Shown: positions 31,745 through 42,939 of the stretch, one piece after another | How the letters are laid out: each line of letters begins with the position of its first letter | How positions within the stretch are numbered: position 1 is the first letter of the stretch | Assembly: GCF_023159225.1 (NCBI RefSeq) | Contig: NC_063172.1 | Location: 36,956,832 to 37,020,831 of the forward strand | Origin: Perognathus longimembris pacificus | Taxonomy: Eukaryota; Chordata; Mammalia; Rodentia; Heteromyidae | Length of the DNA stretch: 64,000 nt | Direction: 5' to 3' | Position numbers and translations under genes: made by a program | Notes under the pieces: model-generated | Seen by the model: the letters and a program-made list of their open reading frames with translations, nothing else | Database searches by the model: none | What the model was told of the DNA's origin: nothing

Positions 31745-32240
31745 TTTTTAAATGTATCTATTACATTTCTTATTAGCAACACTTGGCTTTACCAGACAAT
31801 TTTATTTCAACAATGTTATATGTATATAATGTACCTTGATCAGACTTCTTCTCTCACCCTTTCTTCTTCTCTCCCCTCTTCCTAAACCAGTCCTATCAAC
31901 TTTACTTTTTCCATCTTCATGCATGTACATAACATACGATTTTTGGCCATATTAACTCTTTTTCACCCTGTCCATTTTCCTCACTCCCATTAGTACAGCC
32001 ATCCGAACCAGGACCTGTTTCTCATTCCTGTCTCTCATTTGCTTCATTGTGTTTGCTAACTGTTCGATGGGTTTTAGACTGACATTTCATGCATATATAG
32101 TATTCTAGGTTGACCTATTGCCAATTCTAGCCATATCCCCTGTTCTTCAATAGCTTTCCATGGAGTTTAATTTTACTGTCTTCATTCATGGATACATGAT
32201 AGTTTATATCCCTGTATTGATAGTGCTGCTACAAATCAGA
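31745..32240 (-). mobile_element. Possible old L1-type 3' region
   Basis: The layout (T-rich start, TGTATATAATGTACCTTGAT, a C/T-rich stretch around 31840-31900, ACTTTTTCCATCTTCATGC) resembles an L1 3' UTR on the minus strand, but I cannot place it in a family. It may be unique DNA. Confidence 0.3.
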
Positions 32241-33590
32241 CCCTACATGGTCTATCTTTTGCTTTTCCCCAGGCCAAATCCAAATCTATCACCTCCTGGT
32301 TCCACATATTACACTTAAAGAAGCCATACTAAATTTGCTTACTTGCTTATGTTGTCACTCTTCCCACAGTCCTCTTCTCAGGCCTCTATGTTTGTCAATT
32401 CTATCTATAGTCTTTTTCATAGGCTCTCCTGCTCCCTGTATGGGCAAGGTACCCCATCTGAATGCTTTTCACATCCTCTGCGATCTCAGGGCAGTTCTCC
32501 ATCTGCACTGATGCTTTGATTTATATGGTCCTCTATGGATGGCTCTTCTCCTCTAAGAATGGTGTACTGGTGTTTCAATTTAACCGCTTTGTGTGTTCAC
32601 AGCACCTCTCCTTGATGTCTCGGCCCATGTAGTCAGTTGATACAGCTATGCTAAGACATTTTTGACCATGGTGGCAGAAATTGTCTTTCTGTAACATGCC
32701 TTTGTGATTACATAGTCTGAAAGAGAGTAACTCAAATGATTACATACTAAATCATTCTAACATCCCATGCTATATCTCTGAGGTGAATTGCATTTATTAG
32801 TTTGGTCAGGTTTGCCTTAGGGAATGCTATCAGGCCTTCATCCAATAGTATTTACTAAGCTATGTACTCCTCTATCACTCACCCTTGCTGCATTGTTTTT
32901 TTTCTCTTCTGAGCTTCCTTTAGCTTTACAGCATGGGTTATTAATTTGGCAATTAATCATCTACTCTCTTGTGGCATTTCTTCATTGTGATGTATTTTTA
33001 TGAATCCTTAGCCTATTGTTTATTATTTTACATCCTTCCATGTGAATAAGGATCATTAACTCATTAACATTTGATTTTTTTTCATTCAATTTTGAGACAT
33101 TATGCATTACCTATCATCATTATATCATTATATCATTTTTCTTTTAGCACAGTATATCAGTTGGTATGCTGTTTAGAGTAGCCACAGACGTGGACTGGTT
33201 AATGACAAAAAAAATTGATTTGAAAGCTGTCTGGGAACTGATTATATTGAAGAGAGACATGGTAAATCAGTCTTGGATCAGGAAAAGCTACACCAGAAAT
33301 TCCCTTTTACAGATGACTGCAGGGCAGTGTTACATAGGAACCATTGCTATCAGCACAAATTCTTTCTTGTTTCTTTTACTCTCAGGCTGATGCAAACTAA
33401 ACTCGAGTGGGTGGAATTGAACCAAAAAACCTCCAGGGATTTCAGGATTTAATTGTTCCATTGAAGAACTCTCAAGAGATAAATGGATCGTGGGAAGTTA
33501 AAGCAAATTATCAGTTAGGTATTAGCACTTAGATTTGTTCCCACAGACTTGATCCATCAATCTCAGCATCGACAGAAACTTAACCATATG
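32241..33590. other. Unique DNA
   Basis: No gene. A 74-codon frame at 33166-33390 is unrecognised. Confidence 0.4.
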
Positions 33591-33594
33591 ACAT

Positions 33595-33695
33595 TATGTT
33601 GACCCTTACCTTTGCCAATTTTTCCTCATTGGTAAAATGAGGATACCAATATACAATCTTAAATGTAGGTTTAAGAATTAAATTACATATAGTTT
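33595..33695 (+). mobile_element. MIR fragment
   Basis: TTTTTCCTCATTGGTAAAAT, GAGGATACCAATA and TTTAAGAATTAAATTACATA follow the MIR 3' half. Confidence 0.5.
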
Positions 33696-33934
33696 CATCT
33701 TAAAGGTGGCCATTAATTTATCATACAGAAGTTACTCAACCCATTGTAGTAATTTTTCATCTATGTGTACCACAGTATGAGGCTTTTATATACACACGGG
33801 CCAAAGAACTGGCCATTGTTTTCTCTCCCTTTGATCAGTGTAGTTGAATCAGTCCAAAAGCAAATGTGACTTAATTTAATCTTAGTCCTAGAATTTGGTA
33901 GAGGCATTTTTATCATCTCTGTTTTTCATGTGCA

Positions 33935-34030
33935 TAATAAGAGATTATGAGATGTTAAGCAACTTGTCAATGCACTTAAGTGGTAGAATTGAGAGTTGGC
34001 TCAAGGTTTCCTGGCTTCAATGTTCTTTAC
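33935..34030 (-). mobile_element. MIR fragment
   Basis: GAGATGTTAAGCAACTTGTC, CTTAAGTGGTAGAATTGAGA and TTTCCTGGCTTCAATG follow the reverse complement of the MIR 5' half. Confidence 0.5.
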
Positions 34031-36250
34031 ATTTGGAGAGATAAGTCTAGCTTCGTGAAGATAGAGTTAAATAACTCAGGTTTAATCAGAAAATTTGATT
34101 GAGTTCTTAATATGGCAATCTGATATGATTGGTACTTTGGGATAGAAATAAAATTAATCCCTAGTCCTTTATGTCAAAGTTACAGTCTTTAGAGAAAGAT
34201 GGGACAGGTGCACAATTTACTGATGTATTAATACTCAACAAATGTGATGGTTTTTATTTATTTCATTTAAATAAAGAAGCATGAAAGGTCTTGGTGTCTG
34301 CAGTATCAGGGGCTGAGATTTGGTAGATAACCAAACAATACATACCCACCATGTGGTTTACTTCAGACTGACACGAAATACAAATATACTCACAAAATAA
34401 TCTTAGATATAGAGTCCTAGGAAGGTAATGCAGATCTTGGTGTTGGCACAAGGTGCTTTCAGTAGAAGGTGTCTCTGAGGATCTGAAAAAGGCAAGTCAT
34501 GATAAGATGGGTGGAAAATATTCTGTGTAGGGGAAATGACCAGAGCAATGACTAGCTGACCTCTAGGAGGTTGAGATGAACTGAGAGCTTTGAAGAATGA
34601 AGATAAGCTTGCATACATGAGGGAAGCACAGGGGTCAGGGAGAATAATGGTTCATATGCAATCTGGAAATGGAAGAGGGAGCCCCAGTTGGCACTCTTGG
34701 GTAGCACACATAGAAGAGTGTAATCCCTTATTTTGAGGTTGGTGAGAGATTCAAGAAGATAAATAGTATTTGATTTGTTTTGTGAAAAAAGGTCCCATTG
34801 GCTGTGGTGATGGAGCAGAATCTTCAGGTGAGGCTTTAAGAAAAAGAAGTGAAAGTAATTTCAAAGAGCTAGAGGAGTAGGGGGAGAGCGCTTGCAAAAT
34901 GAGGTAAGTGAGTAAGTGATGCCAGATACAGAAGACAGCCTCATGTAGGGAAGAGTTTAGAGCACATGGAACATAAAAAGAGTACCTTTTCCAGTGTGGC
35001 AGGAGCATTTGATACTGGGGAGGATACAGTGGGATGGAACCAAGGAGGAAGGCAGCTTTACTTGTTACATCTAGATGCCAATCTGTAGGCAGCTGGGAAT
35101 GTGGTGGATCTTAGGAAAAGAATGTGTGTGACTGTGTGAACAAAATCAGAAAGGGCAGGAAGGCCACTCATGAGGCTCCTGCAGTTGATCATTTGACAGC
35201 TGGCAAAGGAGTAAATATGAAGAATGGAAAGGAAGAGACAGCGACAGAGCTATCGACACTAGCCCTGATTGTGATTGATAATGAACTGGATTTCAGTGAC
35301 AAGAGGAAAGGGAATCTGAAGATATGTACAAGGCACATGGGGATGGATGCCCTTTTCTATGGGAGAGAGGCTGGAGGATATGTTGGAAATTTTATCTGTG
35401 AGCCAGTTGAAGGTGAGGAATTGGCAGGACTTGGATGTGATGAAGCTGAAACAGTTGGAAAAGCGAAGCAGGAGCTCAGGAAGTTCTGGCCTTTAAGAGC
35501 ACACCTATTCCAACTAATTTTTCATAATCTGTGAAGATTTTTGTGAATTTTTAGATATTTGCTATTTTCAAGAAGACAGAAGTTTCACAAGTGTTTGTCA
35601 GAACCAACTGGCATTTCCTACCAAAGGAAAGGTTTTCATCTTCAGAAACAGAATGTTCAGTAAAGAGAAAATTGGTTGATGATTTCGACTTCCTTTTTCT
35701 TATGTTGGAAGCTGAGTTCTCAGAGTTGTTCAGGCACAAGGAATGACATTCAGGAATAGTATAACACTTAATATTGGGAGGCAAAGAGGTCTGTTAAAAC
35801 AACCTGCCCTTGATAATGAAGAGATAGACAATTGCTTGTGTCCCTGTGGGAGTTAAGAGGAAAGAGTATGAGGACGCAAACTTTCTTTTTTTCCCCCTCA
35901 AAATTTATGTTTGACTATTTTGATAGTTCTGGCAAAATATCAGATGCAAAAGGCTGGACCTCGGGGTGATATAAATTGCTAGATGAGAAAAAAAAAAGAT
36001 GTCGATAGGAGAGAAAGGACTCTTTTTAAAAGCACTTTAAAGTTTGCATTTGAAATAGATGATTCTCTGTTGTGCCAAGCTAAACAAGCTCAAAAGCAAA
36101 ATGGAAGGTTTATGCCTGGTATCAATCCCCACAAGAGTAGGAGTATCATTTTTGCTGTATTTTCCCCCTCCACAGTTGTATAATCATTTCCAGTGTTTAC
36201 ATTTTCTCCACATGAGCCAAGGCAGTACTTTGGTTGCTGATACTAATTTG
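34031..36250. other. Unique DNA
   Basis: A mostly repeat-free 2.2 kb. The longest open frame, 136 codons at 35124-35534 (+), starts in GTGTGTGTGACTGTGTG sequence, is acidic and basic in patches, and has no recognisable domain; I do not call it a gene. Other frames (35551-35784, 35983-36183) are likewise unsupported. Confidence 0.45.
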
Positions 36251-36284
36251 AAGATATAGAGCCAGGGGCGATGAGATACCTAAT

Positions 36285-36520
36285 TCACCAACAAAGGTCA
36301 TTTTTAATTGCTATCTCTAGTGTTTCAGGGCTGCATCATTGCTTATCTGACATGACTCAGTCTGGGTATTGGTGGCTCTGACTCATGAAGCTCCTAATAG
36401 TCAAGTGCTGGTGTCACAGACTGGCAAACCACTCCACCTGAAGAGGGAAGAGGAATGAAGCTACTAATAGCAAATCCCTAGCTGACCTCATTGAGCAAGG
36501 CCAAGAAAGATGGCCCATTC
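36285..36520. promoter_or_regulatory. Candidate enhancer-like motif cluster
   Basis: Two perfect AP-1 sites TGACTCA lie 26 bp apart (36353-36359 and 36379-36385). Close by are CAAAGGTCA (36292-36300, nuclear-receptor-like half site) and a GATA-type TTATCT (36343-36348). Motif matches alone occur by chance; the call rests only on the clustering within repeat-free DNA. Confidence 0.2.
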
Positions 36521-36834
36521 TGAGGAAAATCAGTTCATTTTTCATTGTACTTGTAATTTGTTAGTGCAATTATTGTAGTGACAATTATTTTCCTATTTTA
36601 TATTTACGTATCCTCATTATTTTGGAAGGACTCAGAGGTAAAGAGATACGTGTATTCGTTGGAAAATCATCATCCTGTACTGCAGGCAGTCCCAGATGGT
36701 AGGGATCTTATGAACAGGTCACGTGGGCTAGGGCTGTTTGGCATCTGACCATCATCTTCATCTATCTTCCTCATCCTGGTAACTGATCCCTATATTTCAG
36801 AAAATTTGTGTCAGGTGCTTATTTACTCATTATA

Positions 36835-36980
36835 GAAAACTCAAGAGGAAAATACCATTACCCTCATTTTGCAGTTGAAGGATCTGTCACTTTCCCAAGG
36901 ACACGTTGCTAAATAGGTAATGAACTTGAAATCTTAACACTACTGAGCTCTTCTCAGAGCCAGTGATCTTTAACTACTCC
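36835..36980 (-). mobile_element. MIR fragment
   Basis: ACCCTCATTTTGCAGTTGAA, GGATCTGTCACTTTCCCAAG, GACACGTTGCTAAATAGGTA, ATGAACTTGAAATCTTAACA and CCAGTGATCTTTAACTACTC follow the reverse complement of MIR. Confidence 0.65.
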
Positions 36981-36989
36981 CCTAAACTT

Positions 36990-37112
36990 CCTCTCATCTG
37001 TAAAATATGGGTGGTAATAACACTTGTCTTTAGGGTTGTTGTACAGATTAAGAAATAGAACTGTAGCGTGAGTGTGCAGTACCCAGCTACATACCAGACA
37101 ATCAATAAAAGG
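36990..37112 (+). mobile_element. MIR fragment
   Basis: TCCTCTCATCTGTAAAATAT, GGGTGGTAATAACACTTGTC, TTTAGGGTTGTTGTACAGAT and ACCAGACAATCAATAAAAGG follow the MIR 3' half. It lies immediately after the opposite-strand MIR. Confidence 0.7.
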
Positions 37113-37863
37113 TTGATGGTATTACTAAAACTAATGAAGAAAAATCTTCAGTAGAGCATTGCAGAAATGAAGCTCTTGCTGGAACATAACCTTTGATTCT
37201 TCTGTGTGAATTAAATGTGATGTTACCAGCACTTAAGGAAAATGGTAAGGAACCCAATCCAGAGAAATGAATCTCTAGAAGTGAGATATCAGGAACCATA
37301 AAATCCTTGTGGAAAGCATATTTTTATTCTTTTTTGAAACATCCTGCTGTCATCTCATTGTTGACCTTGTGGATCCCACAGTATTCTTCCTTTGGTAAGA
37401 GGTGTCCTAATAAAAGTGAAAGCATCTGATTAAGCAATAGCCTGATTCTGTACTGATGGGGGTACAAGGGACCTAGGGATCCAGAATTAGTGTGGGAAGT
37501 ACTAATCTGAAGTAGGAAAGGACTGTTGTTGATAACTGTGGTAAATGTTTAAACAAAAACAGCAACATGAGAAGAAATAGAAAGATTTCCAGATTTTTAA
37601 TAGAAAAACAGTTATAGGGCAAACGTTTTAGAGGATTCCTGGTTAGGACACATCAAATAGGGTGAAAGAAGAATGTGGTCCAGGCCATGGGTGTCATTTT
37701 AGTTTAGATATTTATAAGGCCAACAAAACAGAAGGGAAGACATATTATATTTCTAATGAAAGGGGACATCAAAGTAGGACTTTGTTTAATGAAGACTACA
37801 TCAGATGGTGATCTACTTGAGTCTTGGGTAAGTTAATCTTATTGGCCCTTTCTTTTTTCTTTT
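37113..37863. other. Unique DNA
   Basis: Nothing recognised. Confidence 0.4.
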
Positions 37864-37940
37864 TTAGTGCCAAGGATTTAAGCAAGGGCCTTGTGCATTG
37901 TAGGCATGCATTCTACCACTGAGCTACACTCCCAACCCTT
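37864..37940 (-). mobile_element. ID-like monomer SINE
   Basis: GTGCCAAGGATTTAAGCAAG, GGCCTTGTGCATTG, TAGGCATGCATTCTACCACT and GAGCTACACTCCCAACCC are the reverse complement of a single ID monomer; no right monomer is present. Confidence 0.75.
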
Positions 37941-40321
37941 TATTCACCCTGTAATACCTGAAGTCGAATATAATTCCTATCAGAGTGAGCATATGCAAAC
38001 TTCTGTTGAATGAATGAGAACATAATCATGGGCCTGTCTACTAGGTTAGAATGAATAAAGTTGGCTTATCAAAACAAATGGCCTAAACTCATGGAAATTG
38101 CTAATGGGAACTTGACCAAGCAGGCTGCCAAAGGACAACATATCAGGCTGCAAACTGGCTTCAGAGCTGTAATCCCTGAGGGCATTCCCTCAGAGAGCAA
38201 GGGAAATTAACCAGGACAGATGCCCTTTTTATTTTGTGTCTGGCAAACACTGCCTGATCCAAGGGCAGGTGAGTATTTAAGACAGAAGCAGCCACAAGGT
38301 TGAATTCAAAATCTTGAATATGGTAGAGAGATAGGAAGAAATTAAGACAACAATTATGTTTTTTTCTTTTGTTCCCCAGCATTAGTAGGAAGGGCTTTAT
38401 CGCAGTGAGTCTCAAGAAACAAAGGAAAGGTAGATTTTTCATATTATCTCGTGGGACTAGGAACCAGAGATTCTACAGAATAGACTATCAACAGGGGTAA
38501 CACCAAAACTAGAACAGCCTTAGCACTAAGAAATAATTTTTTATTATCCTTATGCATACATGTGGAGGCTTAAGATCAAAGTGGCTAGAAGATAGTGCAC
38601 TGTCAAAGAATTAGAAGAATTAGAAGTGGCTAGATCCCATCAGCATTCCTCTTACTTAGTTATACCTACTTCCCCAAAGTTGCTATGAAAAGTAGAAATG
38701 TGCTTCTCACAGTAAAGACTAAGCAGTAAGCCAATGGTTAGGGCATTTAATTTTGTGTTCTTTTTAGGGTCTGGCTTGTAAAAGTTGGCTGGACATCCTC
38801 TATATATTACATAAAGGAGTCTATGAGTCAGTATATACATGCATATATATATTAATAATTTTGTTGTGCTAAGTCTTGTTATAGATTAAATCAAATTCAT
38901 ATACTGATATTTGAAATTGTATGTGCCTGGTAGGTATTTAGACTCATAGATTCAAAAAAATGATTATTTGGTTTACCATAAAGACATAAGAAATATGGCA
39001 ATATATGTGAATACAAAAAGGGACAATTAATTTTTTTCTGAGCATCTAATACACATATAATTAGATTTGATACAAATGATCCTTATATGAAAATGTAGAA
39101 GACTAACTTTTTGAGGCCAGCTCTGTCTTTGATATTGAGGAAGGAACTTTATTTATAGGAGTTAATTATTATTATCTGTTCAGTAGAAATAAGGGAAACA
39201 TAAAGAAAACATAAAGAACACAAAGTGGCATCATCGAATACCATTAGAACTTTGTCAGGGAAAGGACTACATTGCTTCCTCAGCTGTCCTCACAAATCTG
39301 GAGAATGGACAATTAAAATTATTATCCTGGGAAGTTAATCCAGGAATCCACTGATGCTGCTATTGCTTCTGAATGCCCAAGAAGCTGGAAAATGGCTGAT
39401 ATCTGTGAGAAAGCCTCATAATTCCATGAATATGCAAGCCAATTATAGTCAGGGGAAAATTGTCTCTGCCTTGATTCTGTCTTCCATATATTACCTGAGT
39501 TGCAAGGGAGTGTGGCAGGTATATCGTTTAGCTTCTCATTTTCTCACTTTGAAAGAAGAAAGAATATAGGTTTTAGTAAGCCATTTAAAAAACAAATAAA
39601 CCATATTATTAGTTGAAAATATCATAATTATTATCAACAAGAATCTTCTAACTTGGTGGGCCACAAAGTGGAAAGATAACAAAATGTTGCAATGGTTGCC
39701 TGATCTTTTAGTCTCTTTGTTCTTGTTATGGAGCCCTCTGGACTTAGTAGGACCTCTGCTCTTGCTTTTTATCAGTGCACAAAGCAATTTGTATCTAACA
39801 GCAGTTTTATGGTCCACTGACTGTACTGAAATGTAGCACTTTACCAACTACGAACTTTGACGTGTTTATAACAGGGAATTAATCTGAAAATATGCAAGAG
39901 GGAAGCTTCTGAATATAATTTATAATCACAGTTTCACAGAGGTTTTGAACAGCCTATAAAATTATTACCTGGGCCTTATATTTTGAAGTTAATTTTGCCC
40001 TCCTTCAAAAGACTTAGTGACATCAGAAGGTGAACTGAAGGTTGAAATCCCAATTCTTTTCAAGGCACATCATGCCTTATGAATTTGCATTAGTACTAAA
40101 AACAGCAAGGGCATAGTATAATTAACACACATGAAATTTCATTTTTTAATGCAAAGCAAAACCTGGAATGAACCTTACAAAGGACCTTTGGATAAGCATT
40201 CTGTTATGTCATAACTAATAATGTTATTGGTTTTTGCATAATTGCAGATCATTATTCCTTCCAGTTTGTAGAGGTTTTTTTTCTGAATTCTCCATTATGT
40301 GTTGATCTTTATTTCTTTAAA
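37941..40321. other. Unique DNA
   Basis: 2.4 kb without recognisable repeats or genes. Open frames of 93 codons (38161-38442, -) and 103 codons (39536-39847, -) show no domain. Confidence 0.45.
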
Positions 40322-40412
40322 AAACTAAAAAAATTTATTATTATAAAGGTGGTGTACAGAGGGGTTACAGCTACATAAGTCAAGTGAAGAGTGCATTTCT
40401 TTTTGAAGAATG
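40322..40412 (-). mobile_element. Very short L1 3' end
   Basis: AATTTATTATTATAAAGGTG, GTGTACAGAGGGGTTACAGC and AGTGCATTTCTTTTTGAAG match only the last 90 bases or so of the L1 3' UTRs at 18850 and 27075. A heavily 5'-truncated insertion. Confidence 0.8.
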
Positions 40413-41405
40413 TCACCCCTTCCCTTGCTTTCTTTATCTTTATTTCTTAACTCTTTCATTCCTGTACTATGTAGTGCCACAAATTTTTAGTTACTCTTCA
40501 AGGTACTCAGTTCCTAGAACTGAAGAGCAACTTCACATGCCTACACTTACCTTGAAGTGTTTATATGCTTTAATTAATGTTGAACTATTTCTTAGCTTTC
40601 AAAGCATTTTTATGCCGACCCTAATCCAAAGCAGAGGGGAAAATATTACTCTTCAAATGAATGCTCTGTTCTAGACGTGCTCAAGAAAATTTAACATTCA
40701 GAAGAGTCCTAGAAAAGGACTAAATGCTAACTTGGATATTTCATGGTAGTAAAAGATGATTCAATATTTTGCATTCAGCAGTATGAAGTGTGCTTCAGTT
40801 TTTATTTTAATTTTCTTATGAATCTCTCCTCAATAAGATTGTCAAAATAAAGTTCTATGTGAACTTAAATGTTAATCAGTGAGATGAGACCAAAAAATAC
40901 TTAAGGAAACAATTGAACGCGTTGCACAATTAGATTGAGATAAGTGCCTGTGGCAGAGACTGTATGTTTTACTTGGTGGTAGTGGGATATGTGAATGTGA
41001 ACAGTGACATAGTGTTAGTGTGCATGAGTTTGTGCTGTGGTAGTGTGGGACACCATGCATACATGTGCTCTAGGAGATGGATTATCTTATGCAGTTGAGA
41101 AGTTGTGTCTTTGAGGCTGCCTTAGCTTATTTTGTGTCACCTGTGACTATTCTTGAGCCAAAGGAAGAATATGAGTGAATATGATGTTGTTGTCATGTAT
41201 GTGTATCAAAAATCAACAGTGATGAATATTTACAATTGGATGAAGCCACTGTGCTACCGTTTTGACAATACTTGGTTCCCAGTGTGGTTTGGCAGTATGC
41301 AGCTAGTCTTCTGCCGTCTTGGTCATTCAGTTTCATCTAGGTGGAATCTCCATGTTATTTCTGTTTCAAAAATCCCAGACCAAGGATCAGTCAAGAATAA
41401 GAAGG
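40413..41405. other. Unique DNA
   Basis: No gene; a 98-codon frame at 41153-41449 runs into the following SINE and is unsupported. Confidence 0.4.
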
Positions 41406-41610
41406 AAGGCATGGGGTTGTGGTACACCCCTGCCATCCTATCTACATGAAGTTGATAGGTACTAGGATCAGCCCTTGGCAAAGCAGAGACTCTATCTGAA
41501 AAATTACTAAAGCAGAAAAGGAGGAGGGAGTGGCTCCATTGGGAAAGTACCTGTCTAGCAAGTACAAGGCCCTGAGTTCAAACTTCAGTGGTGCTACGAA
41601 TCATCAAGAA
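41406..41610 (+). mobile_element. Old B1+ID dimeric SINE
   Basis: Left half: GGCATGGGGTTGTGGTACAC, CCCTGCCATCC, GACTCTATCTGAAAA. Right half: GGGAGTGGCTCCATTGGGAA, AGTACCTGTCTAGCAAGTAC, AAGGCCCTGAGTTCAAAC. Its right half still looks like a classical ID with the GCAAGTACAAGGCCC region. Confidence 0.7.
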
Positions 41611-41702
41611 GATGGTAGTGACAACCTCATCCCTAAGCACAAAGGATAATGTTAGAGATATATCTAATGCCTCAGCAGGAAATTGATAGTTACAAGGTCA
41701 TT

Positions 41703-41750
41703 GCACATATATACACATATATACACATATATACACATATATACACATAC
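41703..41750. repeat. 10-bp tandem repeat (ATACACATAT)n
   Basis: Four to five near-perfect copies of a 10-bp unit. A short open frame over it is an artefact. Confidence 0.95.
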
Positions 41751-41835
41751 TAGCTCCCCTTCAGAATTGCATCCCTTATCATGTAAAAAGGAAGAATTAC
41801 AGGTATTCACTTTCCTTAAAAAAATGCAATGATTG

Positions 41836-41989
41836 GACTGGGAGTGTGGCTTAGTGGTAGAGTGCTTGACTAGCATGCATGAAGTCCTGGGTTCAATTCC
41901 TCAGCACCACGTAAACAGAAAAAGCTGGAAGTGGTGCTGTGGCTCAAGTGGTAGAGTGCTAGCCCTGAGCAAAAAGAAGCCAGGGACAG
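41836..41989 (+). mobile_element. IDL-Geo-type SINE (copy 9), 3' end replaced by CCT tract
   Basis: GGACTGGGAGTGTGGCTTAG, GGTTCAATTCCTCAGCACC, AAGTGGTGCTGTGGCTCAAG, GAGCAAAAAGAAGCCAGGG; the normal ending (GTGCTCAGGCCC … GGCC-A tail) is missing and a CCT repeat follows at once. Confidence 0.85.
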
Positions 41990-42167
41990 CCTCCTCCTCC
42001 TCCTCCTCTTCCTCCTCCTCCTCCTCCTCCTCCTCCTCCTCCTCCTCTTCCTCCTCCTCCTCCTCCTCCCCCTCCTCCTCCTCCTCCTCCTCCCCCTCCC
42101 CCCTCCCCCTCCCCCTCCCCCCTCCCCCTCCCCCTCCCCCTCCCCCTCCTCCTCCTCCTCCTCCTCC
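41990..42167. repeat. About 178-bp (CCT)n / (CCCCCT)n polypyrimidine tract
   Basis: Pure C/T with CCT, CTT and C-rich hexamer blocks, lying between a truncated SINE and an L1 3' end. Poly-Ser/Pro (+) and Arg/Glu/Gly-rich (-) open frames over it are artefacts. Confidence 0.97.
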
Positions 42168-42263
42168 TTTATTGTCAATGTGAAGTACAGAGGGGTTACA
42201 GTTTCATATGTAAGGCAAGCATATTTCTTATCCAACTTGTTACCTCCTCCCTCATTTTTGCCC
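42168..42263 (-). mobile_element. Very short L1 3' end
   Basis: TTATTGTCAATGTGAAGTAC, AGAGGGGTTACAGTTTCATA, CATATTTCTTATCCAAC, TTGTTACCTCCTCCCTC: the final part of the L1 3' UTR on the minus strand, about 95 bp. Confidence 0.85.
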
Positions 42264-42274
42264 CGAAAATTAAT

Positions 42275-42665
42275 TCATTTCTTTTTTGTCAAAATGATGT
42301 ACAGAGGGGTTAGAGTTTCATACGTAAGGCAGTGCGTACATTTCTTATCCAATTTGTTACCTCCACCCTCATTTTCCCCCACCTTCCACTCTCCCCATTT
42401 CCCTCCTCACCCGTGAGTTGTACAGTTGGTTTACAGCAAATGATTTATCATTGTTGTTGTTATTTTCAACATACCATGTGAAATTATGCCCTTTTTCTTT
42501 TGTCTTTCCTATAGTTTTACCCTTGATGTCACTGTAACTGATTTTGGTATCCTGGATATTGTATATATGTTTATTGGAACTAGGGAAGGGATGGTGAGTA
42601 TCAAAATCCAGAGACAAAGGAAAAAAGACAAACCAATGCAATAGCAATACTTACAAAATTACAGT
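42275..42665 (-). mobile_element. L1 3' UTR fragment, second copy in tandem
   Basis: Repeats the start of the preceding copy (TTTTTTGTCAAAATGATGTA, CAGAGGGGTTAGAGTTTCAT) and continues through the C-rich tract (42367-42412), GAGTTGTACAGTTGG, TTTCAACATACCATGTG, CTGTAACTGATTTTGGTATC and CAATGCAATAGCAATACTTA. This is 3' UTR only. Confidence 0.88.
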
Positions 42666-42939
42666 CCAGAAGCCAGTCAGTATTTGTGATTTGTCTTTGG
42701 CTAAGCCTGTTCACCATTGTTTCTTGAGTATTACCTCCTTGTATTCTTTACTTCTTAGCTGACATTTATTTTAGAAAAGTGACTGGCTAAAAATTATTTT
42801 AAAAGATTATGATGCTCATTTACTTCATATATCAAATAAACAGTGAGTCATCTTCTAGAAAAATACTTCTTGAGCTTATACTAAAAGCTGAGTAATCATT
42901 GTTCATCTGAAATGCAAATTTAATTGGGAAATCTGTATC

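Noticed and set aside
41703..41750. Short tandem units resembling a CRISPR array
   Set aside because: The 10-bp units have no spacers, the genome is mammalian, and no cas genes exist; this is a minisatellite.
41833..42235. Poly-Ser/Pro and Arg/Glu/Gly-rich proteins
   Set aside because: They are translations of the CCT repeat with SINE sequence at one end.
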